The notes under the pieces were generated by a model, which saw only the letters and a program-made list of their open reading frames with translations, was not told the origin of the DNA and ran no database searches. Positions 1-7,659 of a stretch of DNA of 64,000 nucleotides are shown here, in pieces (position 1 is the stretch's first letter; each line of letters opens with the position of its first letter). The DNA comes from CAZKWG01 sp964615375 (lineage in GTDB: Bacteria; Myxococcota_A; UBA796; CAZKWG01). The position numbers and the translations under genes were made by a program. The stretch covers positions 62,001 to 126,000 of the forward strand of contig CAZTOW010000011.1 in the NCBI GenBank assembly GCA_964615375.1, given 5' to 3'.

Positions 1-58
1 GCGGAGCTCACAGGACAAGGCTACACTGAACTCGGGTCAGGACACGCTGGAGGAGACC

Positions 59-1090
59 ATGCTTCGTTACGGACTGTTCCTGTTCGGGGCCCTCGCGGCC
101 TGCAACGACGACAAGGGCGAAGAGACCGGCAACATCGAGGAGACCGGCGACACCGGCGAGTCGGGTGAGACCGGCGAGACGGACGATGAGACCGGGGACA
201 CGAACGTCGTGACCCCCTGCGAGACGGTCGCCACCGCGACCACGCCGGAGGACGAGGAGTCGGGCTGGTACTACCGGGATCCGCTCTTCGTGACGTTTTC
301 GGATGACGCCGCCGGGGCCACCTTCGCGCTCACCGATCCGGCGGGGACGGCGGTGAGCCTCAGCGAGGGCTGGAGCGACGGCAACTTCCAGGTCACGCTC
401 ACCCCCGACGTCCCGCTCGCGGGGAACACGACCTACACCCTGCACATCGAGGTGTGCGAGTACACCGGGGACCTGACGTTCACGACCTCGGCCTACGGCA
501 GCCCGATGGAGGAGTCGGCCGACGCGCTGGTGGGCAAGACCTACGTGCTCGACCTCAGCAAGTCGGAGATCCTCCAGCCGGAGGGCCTCGGCCTCTTCCT
601 CGCCTCCTACCTGACCGAGCCCCTGCTCATCGGCGTGAACAACGCTGACGAGAGCCTGATCGGCCTGGTCGGCGCGCAGGGCTACAAGAAGGCGGACGGC
701 ACCTACAAGCAGGTGGGGGACGACGTCTGGATCTTCCCGGACGCCGACTTCACCACGAACCCCTACTTCTCGGCCTCCACCCCGTCGATCGGCATCGACT
801 ACCTGGACGCGACCATCACGATCGAGAGCTTCGAGCTCGCGGGCACCTTCGCGCCGGACGGCAGCGCCATCGGCGGCGGGCACGCCCAGGGCTGGGGCGA
901 CACGCGCGAGATGGGTCCGCTCCTGGAGCTCGGGGACGATCCGGGCGCGGTCTGCGAGTTCATCGACGCGCTCGGCCTCGGCGTGAGCTGCTCGGCCTGC
1001 GCGGACGGCGAGCCCTACTGCCTCTTCCTGGAGGTGGAGTTCGATGAGGCGCCGCTGGCCGAGGGTCTGACCATCGAGATCCCGAGCTGA
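59..1090 (+). CDS. Lipoprotein with acidic repeat linker, function unknown
   Basis: Secreted, probably outer-membrane-anchored lipoprotein of 343 residues. The first 15 residues form a short hydrophobic signal ending in a lipobox (LAAC), so Cys15 should be lipidated. Residues about 18-50 are a Glu/Thr/Gly/Asp linker built on repeated ETGDTGE-like units, typical of surface lipoproteins in myxobacteria-like genomes. The rest looks like a beta-rich globular domain, with Ig-like character around residues 75-145. Several Cys residues occur near the end, including a CSAC pair around residue 315. An ATG preceded by GGAGGAGACC makes this start convincing. I do not recognise the family. It stands alone, about 100 bases before the next gene on the same strand. 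Confidence 0.72.
   Translation: MLRYGLFLFGALAACNDDKGEETGNIEETGDTGESGETGETDDETGDTNVVTPCETVATATTPEDEESGWYYRDPLFVTFSDDAAGATFALTDPAGTAVSLSEGWSDGNFQVTLTPDVPLAGNTTYTLHIEVCEYTGDLTFTTSAYGSPMEESADALVGKTYVLDLSKSEILQPEGLGLFLASYLTEPLLIGVNNADESLIGLVGAQGYKKADGTYKQVGDDVWIFPDADFTTNPYFSASTPSIGIDYLDATITIESFELAGTFAPDGSAIGGGHAQGWGDTREMGPLLELGDDPGAVCEFIDALGLGVSCSACADGEPYCLFLEVEFDEAPLAEGLTIEIPS
117..207 (+). repeat. Imperfect GAGACCGGCGA-type repeats in lipoprotein linker
   Basis: Repeated GAGACCGGCGA(C/G)-like units encode the Glu-Thr-Gly-rich linker right after the lipidated Cys of the first gene. The pattern is in frame and imperfect, as expected of an expanding linker. Confidence 0.6.
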
Positions 1091-1190
1091 GCGAGGCGGT
1101 CCGGGCGCCCGGCGACGATTCGCGACATCTCGCCAGCTCCCGCTCCGCTCCGGCTGCGATACAATGCTCCCCCTCTGGTGGAGGGGGAGC

Positions 1191-1997
1191 ATGAACCTCG
1201 CTGGGATTCCGGTCGGCCTCCTGGTCAAGGCCACGGCCATGGGCTTCTTTCAGGTCATGGGCGTCGTGCGCCCGCGGAGCCCGGGGCAGGCTCTGTTCAA
1301 CCACGACTCCTTCGTCAATCTGGTGACGGGCTTCGGCCTCTTCGCGCTGAAGCTGCTCGTGCTGACCCAGGCGCTGGCCTACCTGGAGGTCGGGCTCATC
1401 GACGTCTCCTGGCTGCCCAACGGGTTCGCGCAGTTCATCTTCGCCTTCCTGGTGATGGACTTCACGCGCTACTGGGTCCACTACGCCGACCACCGGGTGG
1501 GCTTCCTCTGGCAGTTCCACCGCGTCCACCACTCGGCGGAGACCCTGGACGCCACCACCGGGCTGCGCATGCACGTCGTGGACTTCCTGCAGCTGGCCTG
1601 CATCCCGGTCACGACCTTCGGGCTGCTCTTCAACACCTCCCAGCTCGAGAGCTGGGTGATCCCCGCCGCGCTGGCCACCGCCGACGTCTTCGACGCCTTC
1701 CAGCACTCCAACACGCGCTGGCTGGCCGCGAACCCGCTCAGCCGCGCCTGGGGGACGGTGCTGAACAACCCGCTCTTCCACTCCTGGCACCACACCCGCG
1801 ACGGCTCGCTCTGCGACGGGAACTACGGGAACGTGCTGGTGATCTGGGACAAGCTCTTCGGGACCGAGGTCACCCGCCCCGAGCCCCCGCCCCTGCTGGG
1901 GCTGGAGGCCAGCCAGGCCCTCGACGACCGCTCCATCCTCGGCCTGCAGCTGCTCCGCCGGCGCCCCGCGAGCGCCGACGCCGCGGCGAAGGCTTGA
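1191..1997 (+). CDS. Sterol desaturase / fatty acid hydroxylase superfamily membrane protein
   Basis: Integral-membrane di-iron oxygenase family (268 residues) that hydroxylates or desaturates lipids. The three histidine clusters are all present: HxxxH at residues about 97-101 (HYADH), HxxHH at about 110-114 (HRVHH) and HxxHH at about 197-201 (HSWHH). Hydrophobic segments flank them. I chose the ATG at 1191 because it sits directly behind GGAGGGGGAG; the in-frame ATG at 1164 has no such site. The stop is one base before the start of the flippase-like gene at 1999, so the two are surely co-transcribed. Together they suggest lipid modification followed by lipid movement. The substrate cannot be read from the sequence. 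Confidence 0.88.
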   Translation: MNLAGIPVGLLVKATAMGFFQVMGVVRPRSPGQALFNHDSFVNLVTGFGLFALKLLVLTQALAYLEVGLIDVSWLPNGFAQFIFAFLVMDFTRYWVHYADHRVGFLWQFHRVHHSAETLDATTGLRMHVVDFLQLACIPVTTFGLLFNTSQLESWVIPAALATADVFDAFQHSNTRWLAANPLSRAWGTVLNNPLFHSWHHTRDGSLCDGNYGNVLVIWDKLFGTEVTRPEPPPLLGLEASQALDDRSILGLQLLRRRPASADAAAKA

Positions 1998-1998
1998 G

Positions 1999-2997
1999 AT
2001 GCGGCTGAAGATCGGCGTCGTCCTCGTCATCACCGCGCTCTGCCTGGGGCTGGTGCTCTGGGATCTGGATCTGGGCGAGGCCCGCGCGGCCCTGATGGAG
2101 GCGCGGTGGAGCTACCTCGTCCCCATGGCCGGGCTCTACCTGGTGGCGCATGCGCTCCGGGCCTGGCGGCTCGGGCTCCTCCTCGGCCAGCCGGTGCCCT
2201 ACCGGCGGCGCTTCATCATCATCAGCGTAGGCTTCCTGGCGATCAACGTCATCCCGCTGAGGCTAGGTGAGCTGGTCAGGCCCTACCTCCTCGCCGAGCG
2301 CGAGGGCGTGCCCTTCGGGCGCGGCATGGCCGCCATCGTGCTGGAGCGCCTGCTGGACATGAGCATGCTGCTGCTCATGCTGCTGGGGCTCACGCTGGTG
2401 GTGGAGCTGCCGGCGACCGGGGTGGTGGTGCAGGGGGTGGACGTCGTGCAGGCCGGGCAGCGCGCGGCCGGCGTGATGGTGGCGCTGGGCTCGGTGGCGG
2501 GCCTCCTGGTGGTGGCGGTCGGCGAGCCGGCCATCCGCCTCCTCGAGCGCTTCCCGCTGGGCTCCAAGATCGCGGGTTTCGCCCGACGCTTCCGGGAGGG
2601 CTTCCTCTCCCTGATCTCGCGGCCCCTGAACGCCCTGCTGACCGTGCTGATCTCGGTGGGCATCTGGGCGCTGACCATCGCCGCCGTGGGCGTGGTGATG
2701 GCGGCCTTCCCGGGGATCCCGGTGGGCGTGGGCCCCGCCTGGAGCACCTGGACGATCACGCTCTCGGGCATGACGGCGCTGCCGACCCCGGGCTTCTTCG
2801 GCTCGTATGAGGCCTTCTGCGCGGCGGCCCTCTGGCTGTGGAACGTGGACCCGGACCTGGGCCGCACCTTCGCCCTCGTGCTGCACCTCGGGCAGTTCGG
2901 CTTCACCGTCGCCATCGGCGGCGCGGCGCTGCTGGTCGAGGGGCTCTCGCTCGGCGCGCTCATCCGGCCGCGCCCCGCCGAGGAGCCCGGCGTCTGA
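1999..2997 (+). CDS. Flippase-like membrane protein (LPG_synthase_TM / UPF0104 family)
   Basis: Polytopic inner-membrane protein of 332 residues with about eight hydrophobic helices. It matches the lysylphosphatidylglycerol-synthase transmembrane domain family (UPF0104, AglD/MprF N-terminal type). The family hallmarks are visible: an early HALRAWRLGLLL segment with charged residues between helices, the NVIPLRLGELVRPYLL motif around residues 79-95, and a later GFFGSYEAF-type glycine motif. Members are thought to flip lipids or lipid-linked glycans. The gene follows the sterol-desaturase-family gene with a one-base gap. Two further members of this family lie in the window (40106-41101 and 43198-44304). 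The substrate is unknown. Confidence 0.83.
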   Translation: MRLKIGVVLVITALCLGLVLWDLDLGEARAALMEARWSYLVPMAGLYLVAHALRAWRLGLLLGQPVPYRRRFIIISVGFLAINVIPLRLGELVRPYLLAEREGVPFGRGMAAIVLERLLDMSMLLLMLLGLTLVVELPATGVVVQGVDVVQAGQRAAGVMVALGSVAGLLVVAVGEPAIRLLERFPLGSKIAGFARRFREGFLSLISRPLNALLTVLISVGIWALTIAAVGVVMAAFPGIPVGVGPAWSTWTITLSGMTALPTPGFFGSYEAFCAAALWLWNVDPDLGRTFALVLHLGQFGFTVAIGGAALLVEGLSLGALIRPRPAEEPGV

Positions 2998-3003
2998 GCG
3001 CCT

Positions 3004-5007
3004 CTACTCGACGATCTCCGGGGTGCCGATGAGCTCGCCGGTCGCGTCCACGGTGATCAGGGCCGCGGAGGTGACGGGGATGGGGTCGGCGCCCGGCTCG
3101 GTGTCGTCGGCCAGGGGCGGGAGCACCTGGTTGCTGGCCCAGGTGCCGTCGGAGTTGACCAGCACGGCCACCACCGCGACCTGCAGCCCCTCGGCGGGGA
3201 GCCCGGTCTCGTAGACGTTCGACCACCAGAGCATGGCCTCCAGGCCGTTCTCGGTGAGCCCGGTGCTCCCGGCGTCGCTCGCGGCGTCGCCCTCGATGGC
3301 CACGTTGCCGTAGTCGAGGTTGACGATGGACGGAAGCCACCAGAGATCCCCGTCATAGGCCCAGGGATCGCGGAGCCCGCGCAGCCCGCTCTCGTCGGAG
3401 AGGTCCCGCGTCTCCACCTCAGTGGCGGCCAGCGTGCCGATGGCGAGGTCGAAGCCGAGCCCCTCCACCTCCACGTCCAGGTTCAAGGCGGAGATCACGC
3501 TCTCCAGCACCCCCTCCGTGTCCGGCAGCGCGGAGCCGTCCCCGCCGAGCCCCGTGCCCTCGCCGTAGTCCAGGTCGATGAGCAGGAAGACGGCGTTCTG
3601 CTGGCGGTCGAAGACCCCGTCCACGCCGATGCGCAGCCCGTCGGCGTCGCTGTCCACGTGCAGGGCGTCGAGCTGGTTGAAGCCGGTCCCGAAGCTGGTG
3701 TCCCAGGTCTGGGTGGCGACCGCGGGCTCCAGGTCGTCCAGCCAGCCGTCCACCAGGGGCACGATGTTCGGCTCGGCGACGTCGCGCTCCTCGATGGCGG
3801 CGGCCAGGATCTCGTGGACCCACAGGGCGTCCAGGCGATCCCCGTCCACGATGCTGGCCTTCTCCCCCATGGCGAAGACGGGGACGTCGGCGTTGGTGTG
3901 TACGCCCCAGCGCCACTTCGTGTCGGGGACCTCGCCGGCGGTGCCGGTCTCGGCCACGATCATGCCGCCGCACTCGTGGTCGGCGGTCACGACGATGGTG
4001 ACGTTCTCTCGGCCCTCCGCCCAGCTCATGGCGGCGGCGATGGCGTCGTCGAAGGCCACCGTCTCGTAGTGGACGCTCTCCTCGCGGTTGGAGTGGCTCG
4101 CGTGGTCGATGCGGGCGCCCTCCACCATCAGGAAGAAGCCCCGCCCGTAGCTGTCGAGCTCGCTGATCGCGGTGGTGGTCATCTGCGCGAGCGAGGGCTG
4201 CGTGGTGTAGCCGTCGGAGACCCAGGGGAAGGTGGAGGACGAGAACAGCCCGACCAGCGCGCGGCCGTCGGGCGCGGTGGCGGTGAGCTCGTCGGCGGTG
4301 GTCACGCGACGCACGTCCAGCGGCTCGACCAGGGGCAGCAGGTCCACGCTCCCCCCGCCCAGCATCACGTCGGGCAGCTCGGCGACGATGGCCTCGGCGA
4401 TCTCGTCGGTGGCCCCGCGGCTGGAGACGTTGACCATGAAGGCAGACGGCGTGGCGCCGGTCAGCGTGTCGGTGGTGACGATGCCCGTCAACATCCCCCG
4501 CGCCCGCGCCAGGTCGGGGAGGGCCTCCAGCGGGTTCTCCTCGCGGTCCATGCCCAGCATGCCGTTCCAGGTCTTCTCGCCGCAGGCGTAGACCGTTCCC
4601 GCCGCCGCCGAGTCGGTGATCCCGTTCAGCGAGGCCGTGCGCAGCTGGCCCTTGTAGGGCATGGTCTCCATGGTCAGCGAGCCCGCGGCGCCCGTCGCCA
4701 GCACTCCCCCGCCCGCGACGTGGGGGAAGCCCATGCCGTCGCCGATGAAGAGGATCACCATGGGCGGATCCACCGGGAGCGGGCCCGTCTCCTCCGTGTC
4801 CGTCTCCACGTCGGTGTGGGCGGTCTCGGACTGCGAATCGTTGGAGTCGTCGATGGCGGTGTGCTGGTCCGTCTCCGGGCTCGAGTCGTCCGGGGCCCGC
4901 GACTCGTTCGGAGGGACGCTCTCCTCGGGCGACTTGTCCTCGGGAGGGGTGACGCATGCGCTGAGGAGGATGAGCAGGATGGTGGCCATGGACGCAGAGT
5001 TTAGCAC
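3004..5007 (-). CDS. Alkaline phosphatase family lipoprotein with extra C-terminal domain
   Basis: Exported phosphomonoesterase of the PhoA/alkaline phosphatase superfamily (667 residues). It has a lipobox (LLSAC, Cys18), a Ser/Asp/Glu-rich linker to about residue 80, then the catalytic domain. Metal-ligand Asp90 lies in FIGDGMG and the nucleophile Ser133 in TDSAAAGT. Further metal-ligand motifs follow: VEGARIDHASH, TADHE, and a histidine in WGVHTNADVPV. About 210 residues after the phosphatase core form a separate beta-rich domain with Asp-rich stretches (DSDADGL, LLIDLDYGEG), not part of classic PhoA. The start is taken as GTG 5007 behind GAGGG; the ATG at 4989 would also give a complete signal peptide. 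It converges with the flippase-like gene. Confidence 0.88.
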   Translation of the reverse strand: MLNSASMATILLILLSACVTPPEDKSPEESVPPNESRAPDDSSPETDQHTAIDDSNDSQSETAHTDVETDTEETGPLPVDPPMVILFIGDGMGFPHVAGGGVLATGAAGSLTMETMPYKGQLRTASLNGITDSAAAGTVYACGEKTWNGMLGMDREENPLEALPDLARARGMLTGIVTTDTLTGATPSAFMVNVSSRGATDEIAEAIVAELPDVMLGGGSVDLLPLVEPLDVRRVTTADELTATAPDGRALVGLFSSSTFPWVSDGYTTQPSLAQMTTTAISELDSYGRGFFLMVEGARIDHASHSNREESVHYETVAFDDAIAAAMSWAEGRENVTIVVTADHECGGMIVAETGTAGEVPDTKWRWGVHTNADVPVFAMGEKASIVDGDRLDALWVHEILAAAIEERDVAEPNIVPLVDGWLDDLEPAVATQTWDTSFGTGFNQLDALHVDSDADGLRIGVDGVFDRQQNAVFLLIDLDYGEGTGLGGDGSALPDTEGVLESVISALNLDVEVEGLGFDLAIGTLAATEVETRDLSDESGLRGLRDPWAYDGDLWWLPSIVNLDYGNVAIEGDAASDAGSTGLTENGLEAMLWWSNVYETGLPAEGLQVAVVAVLVNSDGTWASNQVLPPLADDTEPGADPIPVTSAALITVDATGELIGTPEIVE

Positions 5008-5063
5008 GGGTCATGCCCTCTGTGACATCCGTGTGGCGGGACCCTGGAATCGCCGCTGCGCGC

Positions 5064-6515
5064 TCAGTTTGCGGCGGAGGCCGGTCGCCACGCCGCCGCC
5101 ATCCGGCGCACCGCGTCGGCGATCTCCTCCTCGTTCAGGCAGGCGAAGCCGAGGCGCACGAAGGGCAGGGGGGCGCCGTCCAGGGCGTACTCGGCGCCCA
5201 CGGAGAAGCGCACCCCCCTCCGCTCGGCGGCGCGCGCCCACTCCCCCGGATCCACCGGCGAATTCAGCCGCGCCCAGAGGGCCAGCCCGCCGCTCTGCGC
5301 GGCGGGGGCCAGGACCCCGGGGAGCTGCCGCTCCAGCTCGGCGAGCAGGGTCTCCCGCCGGCGCGCGTACACGCGCACCACCTTGCGCAGGTGGCGGGCG
5401 AGCGTGCCGTCGGTGAGCAGCTCGGCCAGGGCGGCCTCCGTGGCGTGATCCCCCTGGCGATCGATCAGCGCCCGGAGAGCCGTGGCCCGGCGCAGGAAGG
5501 GCCGTGGCCCCACCAGCATGCCCGTCCGCACGCCCGGGGCGAAGGTCTTGGACAGCGTGCCCACGTAGAGCACGACCCCCGCGCGGTCGGCGTGGGCCAG
5601 CGGGAGCACCGGCGGCCCGCGGTAGTGGATCTCGTGGTCGAAGTCGTCCTCCAGGATGGCGACCCGCTGGCGCGCCGCCCAGTCCAGGAGGCGGAGCCGG
5701 CGCGGCGCGGAGAGCACCGCCCCGGTGGGGAACTGGTGGTGAGGGGTCAGGTAGACGGCGCGCGGGGGCGGGTCCAGGCGCAGCAGGGCGTCCACCTGCA
5801 TGCCGTCCTCGTCCACCGGGATGGGCAGGAGCGTGGCCCCGGCGGCCCGCAGCGCGCGCCAGGCGGGCGGGTAGCCCAGGGTCTCGACCGCGACGCGATC
5901 CCCCGGGCGGAGCAGGGCGCAGGCCGCCAGGTAGAGCGCCATCTGGCTCCCCCGCGTGACCAGCACGTCCTCGGGCTCCAACGCCAGCCCGCGCCGCTCG
6001 GAGAGGAAGCTCGCCAGGGCCGCGCGCAGGGCCGGGAGCCCCTGGGGGTCCCCGTAGTCCAGCAGGAGCCTCCCGCGCGCCCGGAGCGCCCGCCGCGTGG
6101 CCCGCGCCAGCTCCTCGGTGGGGACGAGCCGGATGTCGGGCAGCCCCCCGCTCATCTGGATCACCCCTCGGGACCGGGTGGGAGGGAGCGCCCAGCCTGG
6201 ATCCTCTGGGAGGTCGAAGCCGACCTGATCAGGCAGACCAGTTGGGGCCACCGGATCGGCCAGCGGCAGGTCGGGGGCTACGAAGACCCCCCGCGCGGGC
6301 TCGGCCACCAGCCAGCCCTCCGCGCAGAGCTCGTCGAGGGCGGCCAGCACGGTGTTCCGGTGGATCCCCAGGGCCTCCGCCATGCGTCGGCTGCCCGGCA
6401 GGCGGTCGCCGGGTCGGTAGCGCCCCCGGCGGATGTCCTCGGCCACGCCGCGCGCGAGGCGCTGGAAGAGGGGCAGCTCAGGGTCGGGGCTCAGCTCGGG
6501 CCAGGCGTCGCTCAT
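5064..6515 (-). CDS. MocR/PdxR-type GntR-aminotransferase fusion regulator
   Basis: Transcription factor of 483 residues. It joins an N-terminal GntR winged helix-turn-helix (residues about 15-80, with GRYRPGDRLPGSRRMAEAL followed by RNTVLAALDEL) to a fold-type I aminotransferase domain (about 115-480). The PLP-binding lysine is Lys323 in LSKTFAPG, and the cofactor-ring aspartate lies in EDDFDHE near residue 291. Proteins of this architecture sense PLP or amino compounds and usually control the divergent neighbour. Here that is the PPOX-GNAT fusion at 6585, across a 69-base intergenic region carrying an inverted repeat (6520-6564). One repeat arm covers the untranslated leader of this gene, so autoregulation is likely. 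Confidence 0.92.
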   Translation of the reverse strand: MSDAWPELSPDPELPLFQRLARGVAEDIRRGRYRPGDRLPGSRRMAEALGIHRNTVLAALDELCAEGWLVAEPARGVFVAPDLPLADPVAPTGLPDQVGFDLPEDPGWALPPTRSRGVIQMSGGLPDIRLVPTEELARATRRALRARGRLLLDYGDPQGLPALRAALASFLSERRGLALEPEDVLVTRGSQMALYLAACALLRPGDRVAVETLGYPPAWRALRAAGATLLPIPVDEDGMQVDALLRLDPPPRAVYLTPHHQFPTGAVLSAPRRLRLLDWAARQRVAILEDDFDHEIHYRGPPVLPLAHADRAGVVLYVGTLSKTFAPGVRTGMLVGPRPFLRRATALRALIDRQGDHATEAALAELLTDGTLARHLRKVVRVYARRRETLLAELERQLPGVLAPAAQSGGLALWARLNSPVDPGEWARAAERRGVRFSVGAEYALDGAPLPFVRLGFACLNEEEIADAVRRMAAAWRPASAAN

Positions 6516-6519
6516 GCAT

Positions 6520-6564
6520 CTGGTCTAACCATCTTCTAAAAACTGGCACTGATGGATAGACCAG
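6520..6564. promoter_or_regulatory. Inverted-repeat operator between MocR-type gene and its divergent partner
   Basis: CTGGTCTAACCATC at 6520-6533 and GATGGATAGACCAG at 6551-6564 are reverse complements with one mismatch in 14 bases, separated by 17 bases. Arm centres are 31 bases apart, close to three helical turns. The left arm starts five bases upstream of the regulator ATG and the right arm ends 20 bases upstream of the partner ATG. This is the expected place for the binding site of the MocR-type protein encoded at 5064-6515. That assignment is inference; the repeat itself is direct observation. Confidence 0.75.
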
Positions 6565-6584
6565 TGTCGCCATAGATCCACCCC

Positions 6585-7652
6585 ATGCTGCGACGCAAAG
6601 ACAAGTCCATGAGCACCGACGGCGCCTGGGAGCTGCTCGCGAGAGCCCCCTGTGTCCACCTCGCCGGTCAGAGCCCCGACGGTCGCCCCATCCTGCGCAC
6701 GGTCAACGCCGTGGTCTGGCCCTGCACGGTCGGGCGGCGTGGGCTCGCCTTTCACGGCGCCATGGCCGGGGAGAAGCTCGAGCTCCTCGGCCAGCCCGTG
6801 GTCGCGCAGGCCGAGGACGTGGTGGCGACCATCCCCTCGGTCTGGCAGCACCCCGAGCGGGCCTGCCCGGCGACCGAGTGGTACCGCTCGGCCCAGGTCC
6901 GCGGGCGCCTGGTCTCCGTCGAGGATCTGGACCAGAAGGCCGAGGTGCTCCAGGCGATCATGACCCGCTTCCAGCCGGAGGGCGGCTACCGACCCATCAC
7001 CGCGGGCGATCCTCTGTACGCCGCGGCCGTGCGGGGGATCCTCATCGCGCACGTCGAGGTCGAGGAGCTCTGCGGGAAGCTGGCGGTGGGGCAGAACCTG
7101 GCGCCGGCCGCGCGCAGGGCGGTGCTGGACGGGCTCTGGCGGCGGGGCGCCCCCGGAGACCTCCGGGCCATCGACCTCTGCCTGGAGGCGGCGCCGGAGG
7201 GGGAGGCCCCGCCCTCCTGGCTCGCCGCGCCGGAGGGCGCCCGACTGAGGGTCTGGCTCGAGGAGGCGCGGATCCCCGAGATCGTGGCGCTGGCGCACGA
7301 CACCTACTGGAACACGGTGTTTACCGAGTCCACCCTCGCGCGGGCCCAGCGCGGGGCCACGGCCTGGGTCGGGGCGGAGGACGCCGAGGGGCGGCTCATC
7401 GCCACCGCGCGCGCGGTCTCCGACGGCGCCAAGCACGGGTGGATCGGCGACGTGGTCGTCCACCCCGACTGGCGGGGGCGCGGGCTCGGGCAGGCGGTGA
7501 TCCGCGCCCTCCTGGACCACCCGAACCTGCGGGACACCCGGCACGTCGCGCTGAAGACCCGCGACGCGATGAGCTTCTACGCCCGCTTCGGCTTCCGCGA
7601 GCTGCGGCGCGAGGGGGACCGCACGGAGATGCTGCGCTCGCTGCCCGCCTGA
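6585..7652 (+). CDS. PPOX-like flavin-binding domain fused to GNAT acetyltransferase
   Basis: Two-domain protein of 355 residues. Residues about 15-200 resemble the pyridoxamine-5'-phosphate-oxidase-like split-barrel proteins that sit beside MocR regulators, including the CVHLAGQSPDGRPILRTVN opening and a TEWYRSAQVRGRL strand. Residues about 220-350 are a GNAT N-acetyltransferase: the acetyl-CoA loop is VVVHPDWRGRGLGQAVI, followed by a terminal FYARFGFRE motif. The gene is divergent from the MocR-type regulator and shares its operator. This suggests PLP- or amine-linked metabolism, perhaps flavin-dependent chemistry coupled to acetylation of an amine. Start ATG 6585; an in-frame ATG at 6609 is an alternative. 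The two domains are more often separate genes. Confidence 0.82.
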   Translation: MLRRKDKSMSTDGAWELLARAPCVHLAGQSPDGRPILRTVNAVVWPCTVGRRGLAFHGAMAGEKLELLGQPVVAQAEDVVATIPSVWQHPERACPATEWYRSAQVRGRLVSVEDLDQKAEVLQAIMTRFQPEGGYRPITAGDPLYAAAVRGILIAHVEVEELCGKLAVGQNLAPAARRAVLDGLWRRGAPGDLRAIDLCLEAAPEGEAPPSWLAAPEGARLRVWLEEARIPEIVALAHDTYWNTVFTESTLARAQRGATAWVGAEDAEGRLIATARAVSDGAKHGWIGDVVVHPDWRGRGLGQAVIRALLDHPNLRDTRHVALKTRDAMSFYARFGFRELRREGDRTEMLRSLPA

Positions 7653-7659
7653 TCGGGCC

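Noticed and set aside
8..1240. Long minus-strand open frame opposite the first lipoprotein gene
   Set aside because: Arg/Val/Ala/Gly-rich sequence typical of frames opposite GC-rich genes; the plus-strand gene has a lipobox and ribosome site.
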